NCBI GenBank assembly: GCA_048493715.1
Contig: JBGDCZ010000008.1
Coordinates: 15,710 to 79,709, forward strand
DNA from: Arsenophonus sp048493715
Lineage (GTDB): Bacteria; Pseudomonadota; Gammaproteobacteria; Enterobacterales; Enterobacteriaceae
Direction of reading: 5' to 3'
Length of the DNA stretch: 64,000 bases
Shown here: piece after piece, positions 11,330-21,468 of the stretch
How positions within the stretch are numbered: position 1 is the stretch's first letter
How the letters are laid out: each line of letters begins with the position of its first letter
The notes under the pieces: generated by a model
The model's database searches: none
What the model was told of the DNA's origin: nothing
The model's input: only the letters and a program-made list of their open reading frames with translations
Position numbers and translations under genes: made by a program

Positions 11330-11605
11330 ATGGCTCGTGTAACAGTTCAAGACGCTGTAGAGAAAATTGGTAATCGTTTCGACTTAGTTTTAGTAGCGGC
11401 ACGTCGTGCACGTCAATTACAGATTAATGATAAAAGTCCATTAGTTAAAGAAGAAAATGATAAGGTTACAGTTATTTCATTACGTGAAATCGAATCAGGG
11501 TTGATTAATGCTCAAATTCTTGATGTCCGTGAACGTCAAGAACTACAGGAACAAGAAGCTGTAGAAATGCAAGCAGTGTCTGCTATTGCTGAAGGTCGTC
11601 GTTAA
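11330..11605 (+). CDS. rpoZ: RNA polymerase omega subunit
   Basis: Complete 91-residue omega subunit, the size found in enterobacteria. It has the conserved N-terminal fold MARVTVQDAVEKIGNRFDLV and VAARRARQL, which contacts the beta-prime subunit and helps RNA polymerase assembly and ppGpp binding. The start has a GGAG ribosome site (TTTGGAGTAATATT before ATG). It lies 51 bases after gmk and 19 bases before spoT, the standard arrangement coupling transcription and stringent response genes. Confidence 0.98.
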   Translation: MARVTVQDAVEKIGNRFDLVLVAARRARQLQINDKSPLVKEENDKVTVISLREIESGLINAQILDVRERQELQEQEAVEMQAVSAIAEGRR

Positions 11606-11624
11606 CTGATAAGGTAGACCTGCC

Positions 11625-13742
11625 TTGTACCTGTTTGAAAGCCTCAATCAAATCGTTCAGGACTATCTGCCGAAAGAGCATATATCGTTACTGAAACAAG
11701 CTTATATTGTCGCCCGGGATGCACATGAAGGCCAAACCCGCTCAAGTGGTGAACCTTATATTACACATCCAGTCGCAGTGGCTTGCATTTTAGCGGAAAT
11801 GCGTTTAGACCATGAAACCTTGATGGCCGCCTTATTACATGATGTTATCGAGGACACACCAGCAACTTTTCAGGATATAAAACAGCTTCTTGGTAAAACA
11901 GTTGCTGGCCTAGTTGAAGGGGTATCAAAACTCGATAAACTCAACTTCCGCGATAAAAAAGAAGCTCAAGCAGAAAATTTTCGCAAAATGATTATGGCCA
12001 TGGTACAAGATATCCGTGTCATTTTAATCAAACTAGCAGACCGAACGCATAATATGCGTACTTTAGGTTCCCTTCGTGCTGATAAGCGTCGCAGGATAGC
12101 GAGAGAAACATTAGAAATTTATAGCCCACTAGCACATCGTCTTGGTATTAATCATCTCAAAACTGAATTGGAAGAGTTGGGCTTTGAAGCTCTATATCCT
12201 AATCGCTACCGAGTTATTAAAGAAGTCGTCAAAGCCGCTCGTGGTAACCGAAAAGAGATGATACAAAAGATACTGGCCGAAATTGAAGGTAGATTATTGG
12301 AAGCCAGAATTCCTTGCCGAGTTAGTGGTCGAGAAAAACATCTCTATTCAATATACCGTAAAATGCATTTGAAAGAGCAGCGCTTCCATTCAATTATGGA
12401 TATTTATGCCTTTCGGATTATTGTTAAGGACGTTGATACATGCTACCGCGTTCTTGGGCAGGTGCATAGTTTATATAATCCCCGGCCAGGACGGGTGAAA
12501 GATTATATTGCTATTCCCAAAGCAAACGGCTATCAATCGTTACATACATCCATGATTGGGCCACACGGTGTTCCCATTGAAGTACAAATTCGTACTGAAG
12601 ATATGGATCAGATGGCAGAAATGGGTGTTGCTGCTCATTGGGCTTATAAAGAACAAGGAGAATCTGGCACCACTGCTCAAATTAGAGCACAACGCTGGAT
12701 GCAAAGCTTACTTGAGCTGCAACAGAGCACAGGCAATTCATTTGAATTTATCGAAAGTGTAAAATCTGATTTGTTTCCTGACGAAATTTATGTTTTTACC
12801 CCTGAAGGTAGAATTGTCGAGTTACCTAGCGGCGCAACACCTGTTGATTTCGCCTATGCCGTTCATACTGATATTGGCCATGCCTGTGTTGGCGCACGAG
12901 TTGATCGCCAACCCTATCCTCTATCTCAATCGTTAAGTACCGGACAAACAATCGAAATTATTACAGCCCCTGGCGCAAGACCAAACGCAGCTTGGTTGAA
13001 TTTTGTCGTTAGCTCTAAAGCCAGAGCAAAAATACGCCAACTACTAAAAAATCTTAAACGAGAAGATTCAATTAGTTTAGGTCGTCGATTACTCAACCAT
13101 GCTTTAGGCAATGGTAATAAACTGGGCGATATTCCGCAAGAAAATATTGATAAAGAACTAGCAAGAATGAAGCTTCACTCGGTTGATGATTTGCTAGCGG
13201 AAGTTGGCCTTGGCAATACCATGAGTGTCGTTGTGGCCCATAATTTATTAGGCAATGCTAGTATAAATAACGTTATTGCAGATAATTCTGACAACCGTAA
13301 TAAACTACCTATTAAAGGAGCAGAAGGTGTATTAATAACCTTTGCTAAGTGTTGTCGTCCGATCCCCGGCGATCCAATTGTTGCTCACATTAGCCCAGGT
13401 AAAGGTTTAGTTATACACCACGAGTCGTGTCGTAATATTCGAGGTTATCAAAAAGAGCCAGAAAAATTTATGCATGTAGAGTGGGATGAAGACGTTAATA
13501 ACAACTTTATTGCTGAAATTAAAGTCGATATGATTAATCATCAAGGCGCTTTAGCTAATTTAACAGCAGCAATTAATAGTGCAAACTCTAGTATTCAAAG
13601 TATGAATACCGAAGAGAAAGATGGACGTGTTTATTGTACATTTATTCGCTTAACCACCAAAAATCGTATTCAATTAGCTAATATTATGAAAAAAATCCGT
13701 ATCATGCCTGATGTCTTACGCATCAGCCGTAACCGGAACTAA
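11625..13742 (+). CDS. spoT: Bifunctional (p)ppGpp synthetase/hydrolase SpoT, TTG start
   Basis: Complete 705-residue SpoT. It degrades and makes the alarmone ppGpp. The hydrolase HD motif LLHDVIED is at residues 70-77, followed by KLADRTHNMRTLGSL. The synthetase domain has YSIYRKMHLKEQRF and DIYAFRIIV, then PKANGYQSLHTSMIGPHG. A TGS domain (VFTPEGRIVELPSGATPVDFAY) starts near residue 385 and a C-terminal ACT domain (QGALANLTAAINS) near 635. The start codon is TTG; MYLFESLNQIVQDYLP aligns with the usual N terminus, and no upstream alternative improves it. An AAGGTAGA ribosome site precedes it. All expected motifs are present, so it is judged functional. Confidence 0.97.
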   Translation: MYLFESLNQIVQDYLPKEHISLLKQAYIVARDAHEGQTRSSGEPYITHPVAVACILAEMRLDHETLMAALLHDVIEDTPATFQDIKQLLGKTVAGLVEGVSKLDKLNFRDKKEAQAENFRKMIMAMVQDIRVILIKLADRTHNMRTLGSLRADKRRRIARETLEIYSPLAHRLGINHLKTELEELGFEALYPNRYRVIKEVVKAARGNRKEMIQKILAEIEGRLLEARIPCRVSGREKHLYSIYRKMHLKEQRFHSIMDIYAFRIIVKDVDTCYRVLGQVHSLYNPRPGRVKDYIAIPKANGYQSLHTSMIGPHGVPIEVQIRTEDMDQMAEMGVAAHWAYKEQGESGTTAQIRAQRWMQSLLELQQSTGNSFEFIESVKSDLFPDEIYVFTPEGRIVELPSGATPVDFAYAVHTDIGHACVGARVDRQPYPLSQSLSTGQTIEIITAPGARPNAAWLNFVVSSKARAKIRQLLKNLKREDSISLGRRLLNHALGNGNKLGDIPQENIDKELARMKLHSVDDLLAEVGLGNTMSVVVAHNLLGNASINNVIADNSDNRNKLPIKGAEGVLITFAKCCRPIPGDPIVAHISPGKGLVIHHESCRNIRGYQKEPEKFMHVEWDEDVNNNFIAEIKVDMINHQGALANLTAAINSANSSIQSMNTEEKDGRVYCTFIRLTTKNRIQLANIMKKIRIMPDVLRISRNRN

Positions 13743-13745
13743 GTC

Positions 13746-14462
13746 ATGAACTCAAAACGTTATGCTCGCATTCGTCAAGTTATTGCTATGCGCCAACCTG
13801 ATTTGACGGTTTGCCTTGAAAATGTACATAAACCCCATAACATTTCTGCTGTCATCCGTACTGCTGATGCTGTTGGAATACCGGAAATTCATGCAATCTG
13901 GTACCAAAATAGTAGCAAAAACTTATCTGCCGCTGCAGCAGGCAGTAATCACTGGGTAAAAGTAAAAAGCCATACTACTATCGAAAATACAATCTCTAGC
14001 TGCAAAGCTGCTGGTATGCAAATCTTAGCTGCACACCTTACTAACAAAGCTGTCGACTTTCGGCAAATAGATTATACTCAACCAACCGGTATCATCTTAG
14101 GACAAGAACGAACCGGCATTTCTAAACGAGCTCTGGCGCTAGCTTATCATAATATTCTAATTCCTATGATGGGTATGGTACAGTCATTAAATGTCTCGGT
14201 TGCTTGTACTTTAATTCTTTATGAAGCGCAGCGGCAAAGACAGAATGCTAATATGTATGACAGCCGTTTTAGTCAGCTATCTGAAGAAGAACAAAAATGG
14301 CTGTTTGAGGGCGGTTATCCGGTTTTAGCCACCGTTTCAAAAAATAAAAGCCTTCCCCAGCCATTGATTAATGAACATAGTGAAATTGTTGCCAGTGATG
14401 CATGGTGGGCAGCAATGCAATCGACTAAAGTACCAGGTAAAAAACGCACTCTGGAGAATTAA
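13746..14462 (+). CDS. trmH: tRNA (guanosine(18)-2'-O)-methyltransferase
   Basis: Complete 238-residue SPOUT-class methyltransferase that modifies G18 in the D-loop of tRNAs. Motif 1 Asn/Arg are in NISAVIRTADAVG; the knot region has PTGIILGQERTGIS and IPMMGMVQSLNVSVACTLILYE, typical of TrmH. It starts three bases after the spoT stop and ends four bases before recG, an operon arrangement shared with E. coli. E. coli TrmH has 229 residues; the extra length is in the C-terminal tail (KVPGKKRTLEN). Confidence 0.96.
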   Translation: MNSKRYARIRQVIAMRQPDLTVCLENVHKPHNISAVIRTADAVGIPEIHAIWYQNSSKNLSAAAAGSNHWVKVKSHTTIENTISSCKAAGMQILAAHLTNKAVDFRQIDYTQPTGIILGQERTGISKRALALAYHNILIPMMGMVQSLNVSVACTLILYEAQRQRQNANMYDSRFSQLSEEEQKWLFEGGYPVLATVSKNKSLPQPLINEHSEIVASDAWWAAMQSTKVPGKKRTLEN

Positions 14463-14466
14463 CCAC

Positions 14467-16548
14467 ATGAGGGGGAAATTGCTTGATGCTATTCCATTAA
14501 CATCACTAAACGGTGTTGCTACAACGCAAGCAGAAAAACTCAATAAAATGGGGCTTCGTACTATCCAGGATCTCCTCTTTCATCTCCCCTTACGCTATGA
14601 AGATAAAACTCAGCTTTATGCTATTAGTGATGTTCAACTTGGCAGCTCGGTGACCGTATGCGGCGAAATATTACAAACTAAAATCATATTTGGACGTAAA
14701 CGAATGATGACCAGCCAAATTAGTGATGGTTCTGGAACATTAACCCTACGGTTTTTTAACTTTTCTAGCGCAATGAAGAATAGTCTGGCAGTCGGCAAAT
14801 ATGTTATTGCTTATGGTGAAATCAGGCGTGGCAATTTAGGCCCAGAAATTATTCATCCTGAATATAAAATCAAACCAAATGCTGATCATATTGAATTGCA
14901 AGACACATTAACGCCAATTTATCCAACGACCGAAGGAATACGTCAAATAACTTTACGCAAACTTATCGATCAAGCGTTAACGCTACTTGATACCTGCGCG
15001 ATTAACGAGTTGATACCGCCCCCGTTTAATCAAGGGTTGATAAGCTTACCCCAAGCCATTCAAACACTTCATCGTCCTTCTCCCGATATCCCACTGAATA
15101 TACTTGAAAAGGGCGAGCATCCAGCGCAACGCCGGTTAATATTCGAGGAATTATTAGCCCATCAATTAAGTATACTAACGGTTCGAACTGAAACGCAGCG
15201 ATTTTCAGCTCAGCCGCTAGCCGCAGAAAACAATTTAAAACTAAAATTGCTGGCACGGCTACCCTATACACCAACCAAAGCTCAACAACGTGTTATCAAT
15301 GAAATTGAATCAGATCTTGCTAAAGCAACCCCTATGATGCGTTTAGTGCAAGGTGATGTCGGTTCTGGTAAAACATTAGTGGCTTTATTTGCCGCAATTC
15401 GTGCTATCGCACATGGTAAACAGGCAGCACTAATGGCACCAACCGAATTATTAGCAGAACAACATAGTAATACCTTTCGGCAATGGTTAGAACCACTTGG
15501 TATCCAAGTCGGTTGGTTATCAGGTAAACAAAAAGGAAAATCCAGACTGATCCAACAAGAAGCTATTGCACGAGGCGAAGTAGCAATAATAATTGGTACC
15601 CATGCAATTTTCCAGGAGCAGATTGAATTCAACTCATTAGCATTAGTGATTATTGATGAGCAACATCGCTTTGGCGTACATCAACGTTTGGCACTATGGG
15701 AAAAAGGCCAACAGCACGGAATTTATCCTCATCAATTAATCATGACAGCAACACCGATCCCACGTACTCTAGCTATGACAGCTTATGCGGATCTGGATAA
15801 TTCAATTATTGATGAATTGCCGCCAGGCAGAACTCCTATTACAACGGTTGCCATTCCTAATACCCGTCGCAATGAAATTATTCAACGTGTGAAAAAAGCC
15901 TGCCAAATAGAAAAGCGACAAGTTTATTGGGTATGTACATTAATTGATAACTCTGAAGTACTTGAAGCACAAGCAGCTCAAGCGACACAAGAAGAGCTCG
16001 CACGCTCATTGCCCGAATTAAATATTGGCTTAGTTCATGGGCGAATGAAATCTGCTGAAAAGCAAAAAGTGATGGCAGATTTTAAAGCCAATACGCTACA
16101 ACTATTAGTCGCAACTACGGTTATTGAAGTAGGAGTAGACGTGCCAAATGCCAGTTTAATGATTATTGAAAATCCAGAACGTTTGGGGCTTGCTCAGTTA
16201 CATCAACTAAGAGGGCGTGTTGGCAGGGGGACTATTGCCTCACATTGTGTTTTACTTTATAAAACTCCACTCACTTATACGGCTAAATTACGTTTGCAAG
16301 TGCTTAGAGATAGCAATGATGGTTTTATCATTGCACAAAAAGATTTAGAAATTCGTGGTCCAGGAGAGTTGTTAGGTACTCGCCAAACAGGAAATGCAGA
16401 ATTCAAAATAGCTGATTTAATGCGCGATCAAGACCTATTACCTGAAATCAGAAACACCGCACAATATTTGCAACAACATTATCCCGATCATAACAAGGCC
16501 CTGATTGAACGTTGGTTACCTGAACGTTCAAAATATAGCAACGCTTAA
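14467..16548 (+). CDS. recG: ATP-dependent DNA helicase RecG
   Basis: Complete 693-residue RecG, exactly the E. coli length, when started at ATG 14467 (MRGKLLDAIPLTSLNG). An upstream in-frame ATG inside trmH would add 32 unrelated residues, so it is rejected; GGAGAA lies just before the chosen ATG. RecG remodels stalled forks and branch-migrates Holliday junctions. The N-terminal wedge/OB domain is followed by the helicase domain with Walker A GDVGSGKT, motif II IIDEQHRFG, motif III TATPIPRT, and motif VI QLRGRVGRG, then the TRG motif region. All helicase motifs are intact. Confidence 0.97.
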   Translation: MRGKLLDAIPLTSLNGVATTQAEKLNKMGLRTIQDLLFHLPLRYEDKTQLYAISDVQLGSSVTVCGEILQTKIIFGRKRMMTSQISDGSGTLTLRFFNFSSAMKNSLAVGKYVIAYGEIRRGNLGPEIIHPEYKIKPNADHIELQDTLTPIYPTTEGIRQITLRKLIDQALTLLDTCAINELIPPPFNQGLISLPQAIQTLHRPSPDIPLNILEKGEHPAQRRLIFEELLAHQLSILTVRTETQRFSAQPLAAENNLKLKLLARLPYTPTKAQQRVINEIESDLAKATPMMRLVQGDVGSGKTLVALFAAIRAIAHGKQAALMAPTELLAEQHSNTFRQWLEPLGIQVGWLSGKQKGKSRLIQQEAIARGEVAIIIGTHAIFQEQIEFNSLALVIIDEQHRFGVHQRLALWEKGQQHGIYPHQLIMTATPIPRTLAMTAYADLDNSIIDELPPGRTPITTVAIPNTRRNEIIQRVKKACQIEKRQVYWVCTLIDNSEVLEAQAAQATQEELARSLPELNIGLVHGRMKSAEKQKVMADFKANTLQLLVATTVIEVGVDVPNASLMIIENPERLGLAQLHQLRGRVGRGTIASHCVLLYKTPLTYTAKLRLQVLRDSNDGFIIAQKDLEIRGPGELLGTRQTGNAEFKIADLMRDQDLLPEIRNTAQYLQQHYPDHNKALIERWLPERSKYSNA

Positions 16549-16579
16549 TATCAATTAACCACACTAATTCCCGGCTGAC

Positions 16580-16604
16580 TAAAAAACCGCTGAAAAATAG
16601 CGGC
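16580..16604 (-). terminator. gltS terminator
   Basis: CCGCT at 16587-16591 pairs with AGCGG at 16599-16603 around a 7-base loop. On the minus strand the stem is followed by TTTTTTAG. It lies between the convergent recG and gltS genes, 30 bases after the gltS stop. Confidence 0.75.
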
Positions 16605-16633
16605 TCTATCTACGTTAAAAGATGCCATCCATC

Positions 16634-17866
16634 TTACCCATTCATTATTGGGCTAGGAAAAATGGGTAACCATAGATAAAATTTAATAATTAATGCATTA
16701 ATAATGTCAATAAAGAAAGCACCAACCATTGGCACAACAAGAAAAGCCAAATGAGAAGGACCAAATCGATCGGTTACTGTCTGCATATTAGCAATCGCTG
16801 TCGGAGTTGCACCTAAACCAAAACCACAATGACCGGCCGCAAGTACTGCTGCATCATAACCTTTCCCCATAACAGGAAAGGTCACAAAAATAGCATATAG
16901 GCCCATTACAATTGCTTGGACTAACAAAATGATGAGCATCGGTATCGCTAACGAAGCCAATTCCCAAAGTTTTAAACTCATTAATGCCATTGCTAAAAAA
17001 AGTGACAAACTGACATTACCTAAAACAGAAACCGCGCGATCAAATACTCGGTAGAAACCGACCCAAGATAAGCTATTATTTAAAATAACCCCGGTAAATA
17101 AAACACAAACAAAAGTAGGTAAAGTAAACTGATAACTTTCCAAGAGCCACTGCGAAACAAATTTACCCACTACTATACAAATCGCAATCATGGCTAATGT
17201 TTCTATTAACACTAAAGAACTTATTACTCGCCCCGTTTGTGGCTTTTCAAATGCCATAGGGATTTCTTTATCATCCTCTAAATTTTGCGTAGTATCTGGT
17301 GTTTTCATATTACCAACCAAGAAGCGCGCTATAGGACCACCAATCAACCCGCCAAATACTAAACCAAATGTTGCACAAGCCATTGCAACTTCAGTCGCGC
17401 TTTGAAAACCATAATATTGGGTAAAAATTTTACTCCAAGCACCACCTGTTCCATGACCACCGGACAGGGTAATAGAACCGGCCAATAATCCCATCAATGG
17501 ATCAAGACCTAATAACTTTGACAAGGCAATTCCGATTGTATTTTGCACAACAAGTAAACCAACAACCACAAAGATAAAAATAAGTAGCATTTTACCGCCT
17601 GCTTTTAAGCTAATCAAATTAGCATTTAGCCCAATTGTGGCAAAAAAAGCTAACATCATCGGCTCTTGCAGAGATAAGTCAAAGCTTATTCCCCAATCAA
17701 AAGTTGTTTTCAATAACAAAAGAACTAGTGCAACAAATAACCCACCGGCAACAGGTTCAGGAATAGTATATCTTTTTAAAATAGCGACCGATTGTACAAG
17801 TTTACGTCCAAGTAATAATACTAAAGTAGCAGCGACGAAGGCGCCATAGACATCCAAATGATACAT
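16634..17866 (-). CDS. gltS: Sodium/glutamate symporter GltS
   Basis: Intact 410-residue sodium-coupled glutamate carrier (E. coli GltS is 401). About ten hydrophobic helices are visible in two inverted-topology halves. Conserved stretches include RKLVQSVAILKRYTIPEPVA near the N terminus, SITLSGGHGTGGAWSKIF at about residues 131-148 and AAGHCGFGLGATPTAIANM near 345-363, the two glycine-rich re-entrant loops of this family. It points toward recG, as in E. coli. Retention of a glutamate importer beside so many lost biosynthetic genes suggests reliance on host amino acids. Confidence 0.95.
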   Translation of the reverse strand: MYHLDVYGAFVAATLVLLLGRKLVQSVAILKRYTIPEPVAGGLFVALVLLLLKTTFDWGISFDLSLQEPMMLAFFATIGLNANLISLKAGGKMLLIFIFVVVGLLVVQNTIGIALSKLLGLDPLMGLLAGSITLSGGHGTGGAWSKIFTQYYGFQSATEVAMACATFGLVFGGLIGGPIARFLVGNMKTPDTTQNLEDDKEIPMAFEKPQTGRVISSLVLIETLAMIAICIVVGKFVSQWLLESYQFTLPTFVCVLFTGVILNNSLSWVGFYRVFDRAVSVLGNVSLSLFLAMALMSLKLWELASLAIPMLIILLVQAIVMGLYAIFVTFPVMGKGYDAAVLAAGHCGFGLGATPTAIANMQTVTDRFGPSHLAFLVVPMVGAFFIDIINALIIKFYLWLPIFPSPIMNG

Positions 17867-18303
17867 TTGCGTACCTCATTTTATTGTTAATTTTTATGAA
17901 AAACTAAAATTAAGACGTTGTGAGTGTTAGGTAACAACACAAATAAGCTGGCTCATTGATTAAAGTTAATTTTTGCTTTCAATACAAGTGAAAACCTAAA
18001 AAATTTGATAAGACTGATAGCTCTATTAAAGTATACTCCAACAGATAAATGATTATTTTTTAAAGTCAGTCATTAAAATGTGCTATTTAACAGTTAAAAC
18101 CTACCAATTATTCAGCCCATAGCTTTTAAAAATAAGCCATTAAACTCCGAAATATATTTATCTCATCCGCAACTATTTTTTGCTAGTGATCGGGAAAATT
18201 TCATTAGCCAAATAATTTCTTTTTACTTTAATATAAAGCAAATAGTTGATTACAGCATAAAGCAAAATTGTAACTAAGCAATTATGATAAAGAGGACACA
18301 CGA
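17867..18303. other. Divergent intergenic region gltS/yicH, xanP missing
   Basis: About 437 AT-rich bases between divergently transcribed gltS and yicH. In E. coli the xanthine permease gene xanP lies here; I find no recognisable remnant of it in any frame. Promoters for both neighbours must be in this stretch, but no hexamer pair is convincing. Confidence 0.6.
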
Positions 18304-20016
18304 TTGCGCTGGCTAAAAAACCTCATTCTTTCGCTCCTTATCGTGATCATATTTACTTACCTGATCATACAAACTCAGTGGGGAGCAAAACAACTAAGTG
18401 ATTTATTAAGTAAATATACCCAGTATGATATAAAAATTGGCGTTATCAGTCATCAACTAACTACGCCTGGTGAATTAGTATTACAAGATGTTACTATCCA
18501 TAATAAACAAAATAGTTTTAACCTAAATGCCAAACAAATTACTTTTGAATTGCTCTGGCAAAAGATACTTACAAGCTCATGGTTACATCGGTTAGTTCTT
18601 ACTGAAGGTCAATTAACCCTGCCACCGTCCGGTCAAATTTTGCTTTTCAACAGTAAAATATTACAATTAGAAAACATGAATGTTAATTATCGAATCCGCA
18701 ATATCGATCTGCTAGCAACCAATATCACGGGTGGAATAACGCCCTGGCGACCAACTACTAATAACCCATTCGGAGAGGGCAATTTTCAATTTACCGCCCA
18801 GCAGTTTAAGCTTAATAACGTTCACTTAACAACCTTGCTTACAAAAGGAAGCTATAAAACCCATTCTCTTTTCATCGATGAACTTTCTAGTTATCTTAAT
18901 AATGGCGTTATTAATGCCAATGCGATTAAATACACGGATCAAACACTTACTTTAGCAAAACTAATGTTAACCAATACGGGTTGGCAATGTTCTTCATCAC
19001 TTGCCGAATTAGGCAATAAACTACGCGATATTAAAAAATTAACCATAAAAGAGCTGAATTTGACCAATAGCAATTTTCAAGGAAAAGATTGGGCCATTGC
19101 AGGCCTATCAGGTAAAGTGACTGACATCGTGCTTACAGCTGGAAATTGGAATAGTTCTAACAGTGAATTCAGTCTAAACATTGATGATTTAATATATAAA
19201 AACCAACAAATTAGCCAGCTTATCGCCGATATGACATTTACCGATGATATGCTGCATGTTAATCGTCTTTCAGGCTATTATGATAAAGGGATTTTTAACA
19301 TCGAAGCAACTTGGCATACCAAACAGCAATCTATCAATATTATTAATGCCCAATTAGCAGGAATACGTTATCAATTACCGAATGATTGGTTTAATTTTTT
19401 TAAATCACCAGTCCCCAATTGGCTCACTTCATTACATATTACCAATTTTAAATTAAGTAATTCTTTACTTATGGATATTGACACCCATTTTCCCTTTGAA
19501 TTGACTGATGTTAATGGTTATTTAACGAATATGGATTTGATCCAACAACAAAAATGGGGATTTTGGCAAGGAAAAGGGGCCTTCAATGCTAATAGTGGTA
19601 CACTCAACCAAATTATGTTACGAGGACCTTTTATAGAAATTTCTTCGCATAGTGATCATTCTTTTACTGTCGAACTCAATACCAATGTAGAAAATGGTTT
19701 AGTAAAATTGACCACTAATGTTGAACAACAAACCAATGAAGAGCCTTTTTCATTATCTGCGAAAGGAATAAATGTTGATTTAGCGATATTAAATCAGTGG
19801 GGATGGAAAAATTTACCCATACAAACATTAGCGGATTTCAATTTTACATTGAAAGGCAACTTATTGGCCAATCCGATTTCTCAAACATTGGAAGGAGAAC
19901 TATACTACCAAATCCCTAACGGAGAAAGAAAGAATTACACTATGATTACAGGTGAAGTGACGGCACCAAAGGATGGTCAAATACCATTGACGACAACTAA
20001 TAAAGAAAACCTTTAG
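18304..20016 (+). CDS. yicH: AsmA-family protein YicH, TTG start
   Basis: Open 570-codon gene for an AsmA-like protein, close to the 569 residues of E. coli YicH. One N-terminal membrane anchor (LILSLLIVIIFTYLIIQT, residues 6-23) is followed by a long periplasmic domain rich in beta strands. Family-typical pieces are the QWGAKQLSD segment after the anchor, IHNKQNSFNLNAKQITFEL, GKDWAIAGLSG, LPNDWFNFF and the C-terminal ILNQWGWKNLPIQ. AsmA-like proteins are thought to act in lipid movement between the membranes. The start is TTG with a GAGG ribosome site. Its TAG stop overlaps the stop of the converging fabY relic by three bases. Confidence 0.88.
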   Translation: MRWLKNLILSLLIVIIFTYLIIQTQWGAKQLSDLLSKYTQYDIKIGVISHQLTTPGELVLQDVTIHNKQNSFNLNAKQITFELLWQKILTSSWLHRLVLTEGQLTLPPSGQILLFNSKILQLENMNVNYRIRNIDLLATNITGGITPWRPTTNNPFGEGNFQFTAQQFKLNNVHLTTLLTKGSYKTHSLFIDELSSYLNNGVINANAIKYTDQTLTLAKLMLTNTGWQCSSSLAELGNKLRDIKKLTIKELNLTNSNFQGKDWAIAGLSGKVTDIVLTAGNWNSSNSEFSLNIDDLIYKNQQISQLIADMTFTDDMLHVNRLSGYYDKGIFNIEATWHTKQQSINIINAQLAGIRYQLPNDWFNFFKSPVPNWLTSLHITNFKLSNSLLMDIDTHFPFELTDVNGYLTNMDLIQQQKWGFWQGKGAFNANSGTLNQIMLRGPFIEISSHSDHSFTVELNTNVENGLVKLTTNVEQQTNEEPFSLSAKGINVDLAILNQWGWKNLPIQTLADFNFTLKGNLLANPISQTLEGELYYQIPNGERKNYTMITGEVTAPKDGQIPLTTTNKENL

Positions 20017-20972
20017 TCACACCAATTAGCGGTCAATTTCAACATTAGTGGCAAGGAAGCCAGATTTTTACCATCAGCTAAAACCATGTAAGTGCCTGTA
20101 AATAACGAAGCGTGATCACTTTTATTACTGCCAATATCAACATCCAACTCCAATACCGCCTGGTATCCTCTGGCTAGTCTATCTAAAGCACCCAGCATAT
20201 TACAAAGATCAGCGACGACATTTGGGCGCCCAACAATCGATTTATGATAACGAATATGCCCATCAACCAAAATAATATCACCACCAAGCTGTCTTTCTTG
20301 TAGTAATAACCAAATAAGCCGCCATTCGGTTAAAGTGGCTAATGAAAACTGACTACCAGCAAAAATGATATGATGGGGATTTTGATTTCTCGCTTCAGAC
20401 ATACTGGTGATAAAACTCTGACCAGCATACTGCACACTATTTTTATTCCCACCTTTTCACAAAGGAATTTTTTCATGCCATATTTTTTGTAATTCATTAC
20501 ACCAATCGGGTCTACGCAGAATTTTATCCAGCGTTTGCACCTTTTTTATCATTAAGAAATGCTTCACTGTTGTAAGAAGCTGGCTAGCAATAGGGCCTAG
20601 ATTTTTAAAGCCTAAACAACGAAAAAAAGGAACAACTTCCTCACGTACACTAGAAACAATTCTTTTTACCCCTTCTTGATGTGCAACAGATTCCAATACC
20701 ATGGCAATCAGTTTCCCTAATCCTTTGCCTCACATACTAGGATGGACAGATAAAAAACGAATAGCACCTTCGTCATCGACATTAATATATAAACGACCAA
20801 TTGCAGGTATTTGACCTGCTTCATTAACTATCATCTGATGATGAGCGGCCGAATCATAGCCATCTTTTTCAGAGTCGGGTGGTTGATGGAAAGGTTTACG
20901 CAATATCTCCCAACGAAACTGATAATAATTTTTAAAATCGGCTTCTGTTCTTGGTATTCACAGATGATACAT
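20013..20972 (-). pseudogene. fabY: FabY (YiiD) acetyltransferase/thioesterase-like relic
   Basis: Relic of FabY/YiiD, a protein with an N-terminal GNAT acetyltransferase domain and a C-terminal thioesterase-like (YiiD_C) domain linked to fatty-acid synthesis initiation. From the ATG at 20972 the reading is MYHL, stop, IPRTEA...; then FRWEILRKPFHQPP, AAHHQMIVNEAG, AIGRLYINVDDEGAIRFLSVHP, a TGA in place of the next conserved residue, GKGLGKLIAMVLESVAHQEG and HFLMIKKVQTLD. A third stop follows HEKIPL. The C-terminal domain (NQNPHHIIFAGSQFSLATLT, GGDIILVDGHIRYHK) is open. Three nonsense codons make it a pseudogene. It follows dtd, as in E. coli. Confidence 0.9.
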
Positions 20973-21012
20973 AAAATATCCTCCTTTTAATAAATAATGG
21001 CAAAGTTTATAA

Positions 21013-21450
21013 CTAAACCTGCAAGTAAAATGTTACTGGACCAATATTCGTTAAATTAATTTGCATATCCACAGCAAACTGCCCTGTTTCTGCTTTTATT
21101 CCTCTCGATCGATACTACTCAATAAAATAATGATATAGGGCACTGGTTTTATCTGGAGCCCCACTATTGGAAAAGCTAGGTCTCATTCCTTTTTTAGTAT
21201 CAGCCGTTAAAGTAAATTGCGAAACAACCAACAAACTTCCGCCTACTTGCTGAACACTCAAATTCATCTTAATCCTACTTATCGTTAACAATACGATAAC
21301 TAATAATTTTTTCACACAACCATTTAGTTTTTTTCTCATTATCTTGTTTTTCAATAGCTAAAAAAACCAATAAACCTTCTGCAATTTGCCCACGCATTGC
21401 TCTTCAACCATCACATTAGCCTGGGTCACACGTTGAATTAAGGCGATCAT
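21013..21450 (-). pseudogene. dtd: D-aminoacyl-tRNA deacylase (dtd) relic
   Basis: Relic of Dtd, which removes D-amino acids wrongly attached to tRNA. The start MIALIQRVTQANVMVEEQ at 21450 and the catalytic cores MNLSVQQVGGSLLVVSQFTL and KKGMRPSFSNSGAP are clear, the latter containing the SQFTL and GMRPSFS signature motifs. However, the frame is interrupted by a stop and shifts between 21380 and 21270 and by a stop after YHYFIE at 21115; the tail FAVDMQINLTNIGPVTFYLQV ends at 21013. Position next to fabY is ancestral. Loss of Dtd is notable because it is a widely conserved quality-control enzyme; a second copy elsewhere cannot be excluded. Confidence 0.88.
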
Positions 21451-21468
21451 AAAAATCCTGTATAAGAA

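Noticed and set aside
14371..14466. Upstream extension of recG by 32 codons
   Set aside because: It overlaps trmH, lacks family similarity, and the start at 14467 gives exactly the usual length with a good ribosome site.
20013..20972. Stop codon recoding (TGA as Trp) to explain several in-frame TGA codons
   Set aside because: The intact genes use TGG normally, and the relics also contain TAA, TAG and frameshifts, so simple decay explains them.
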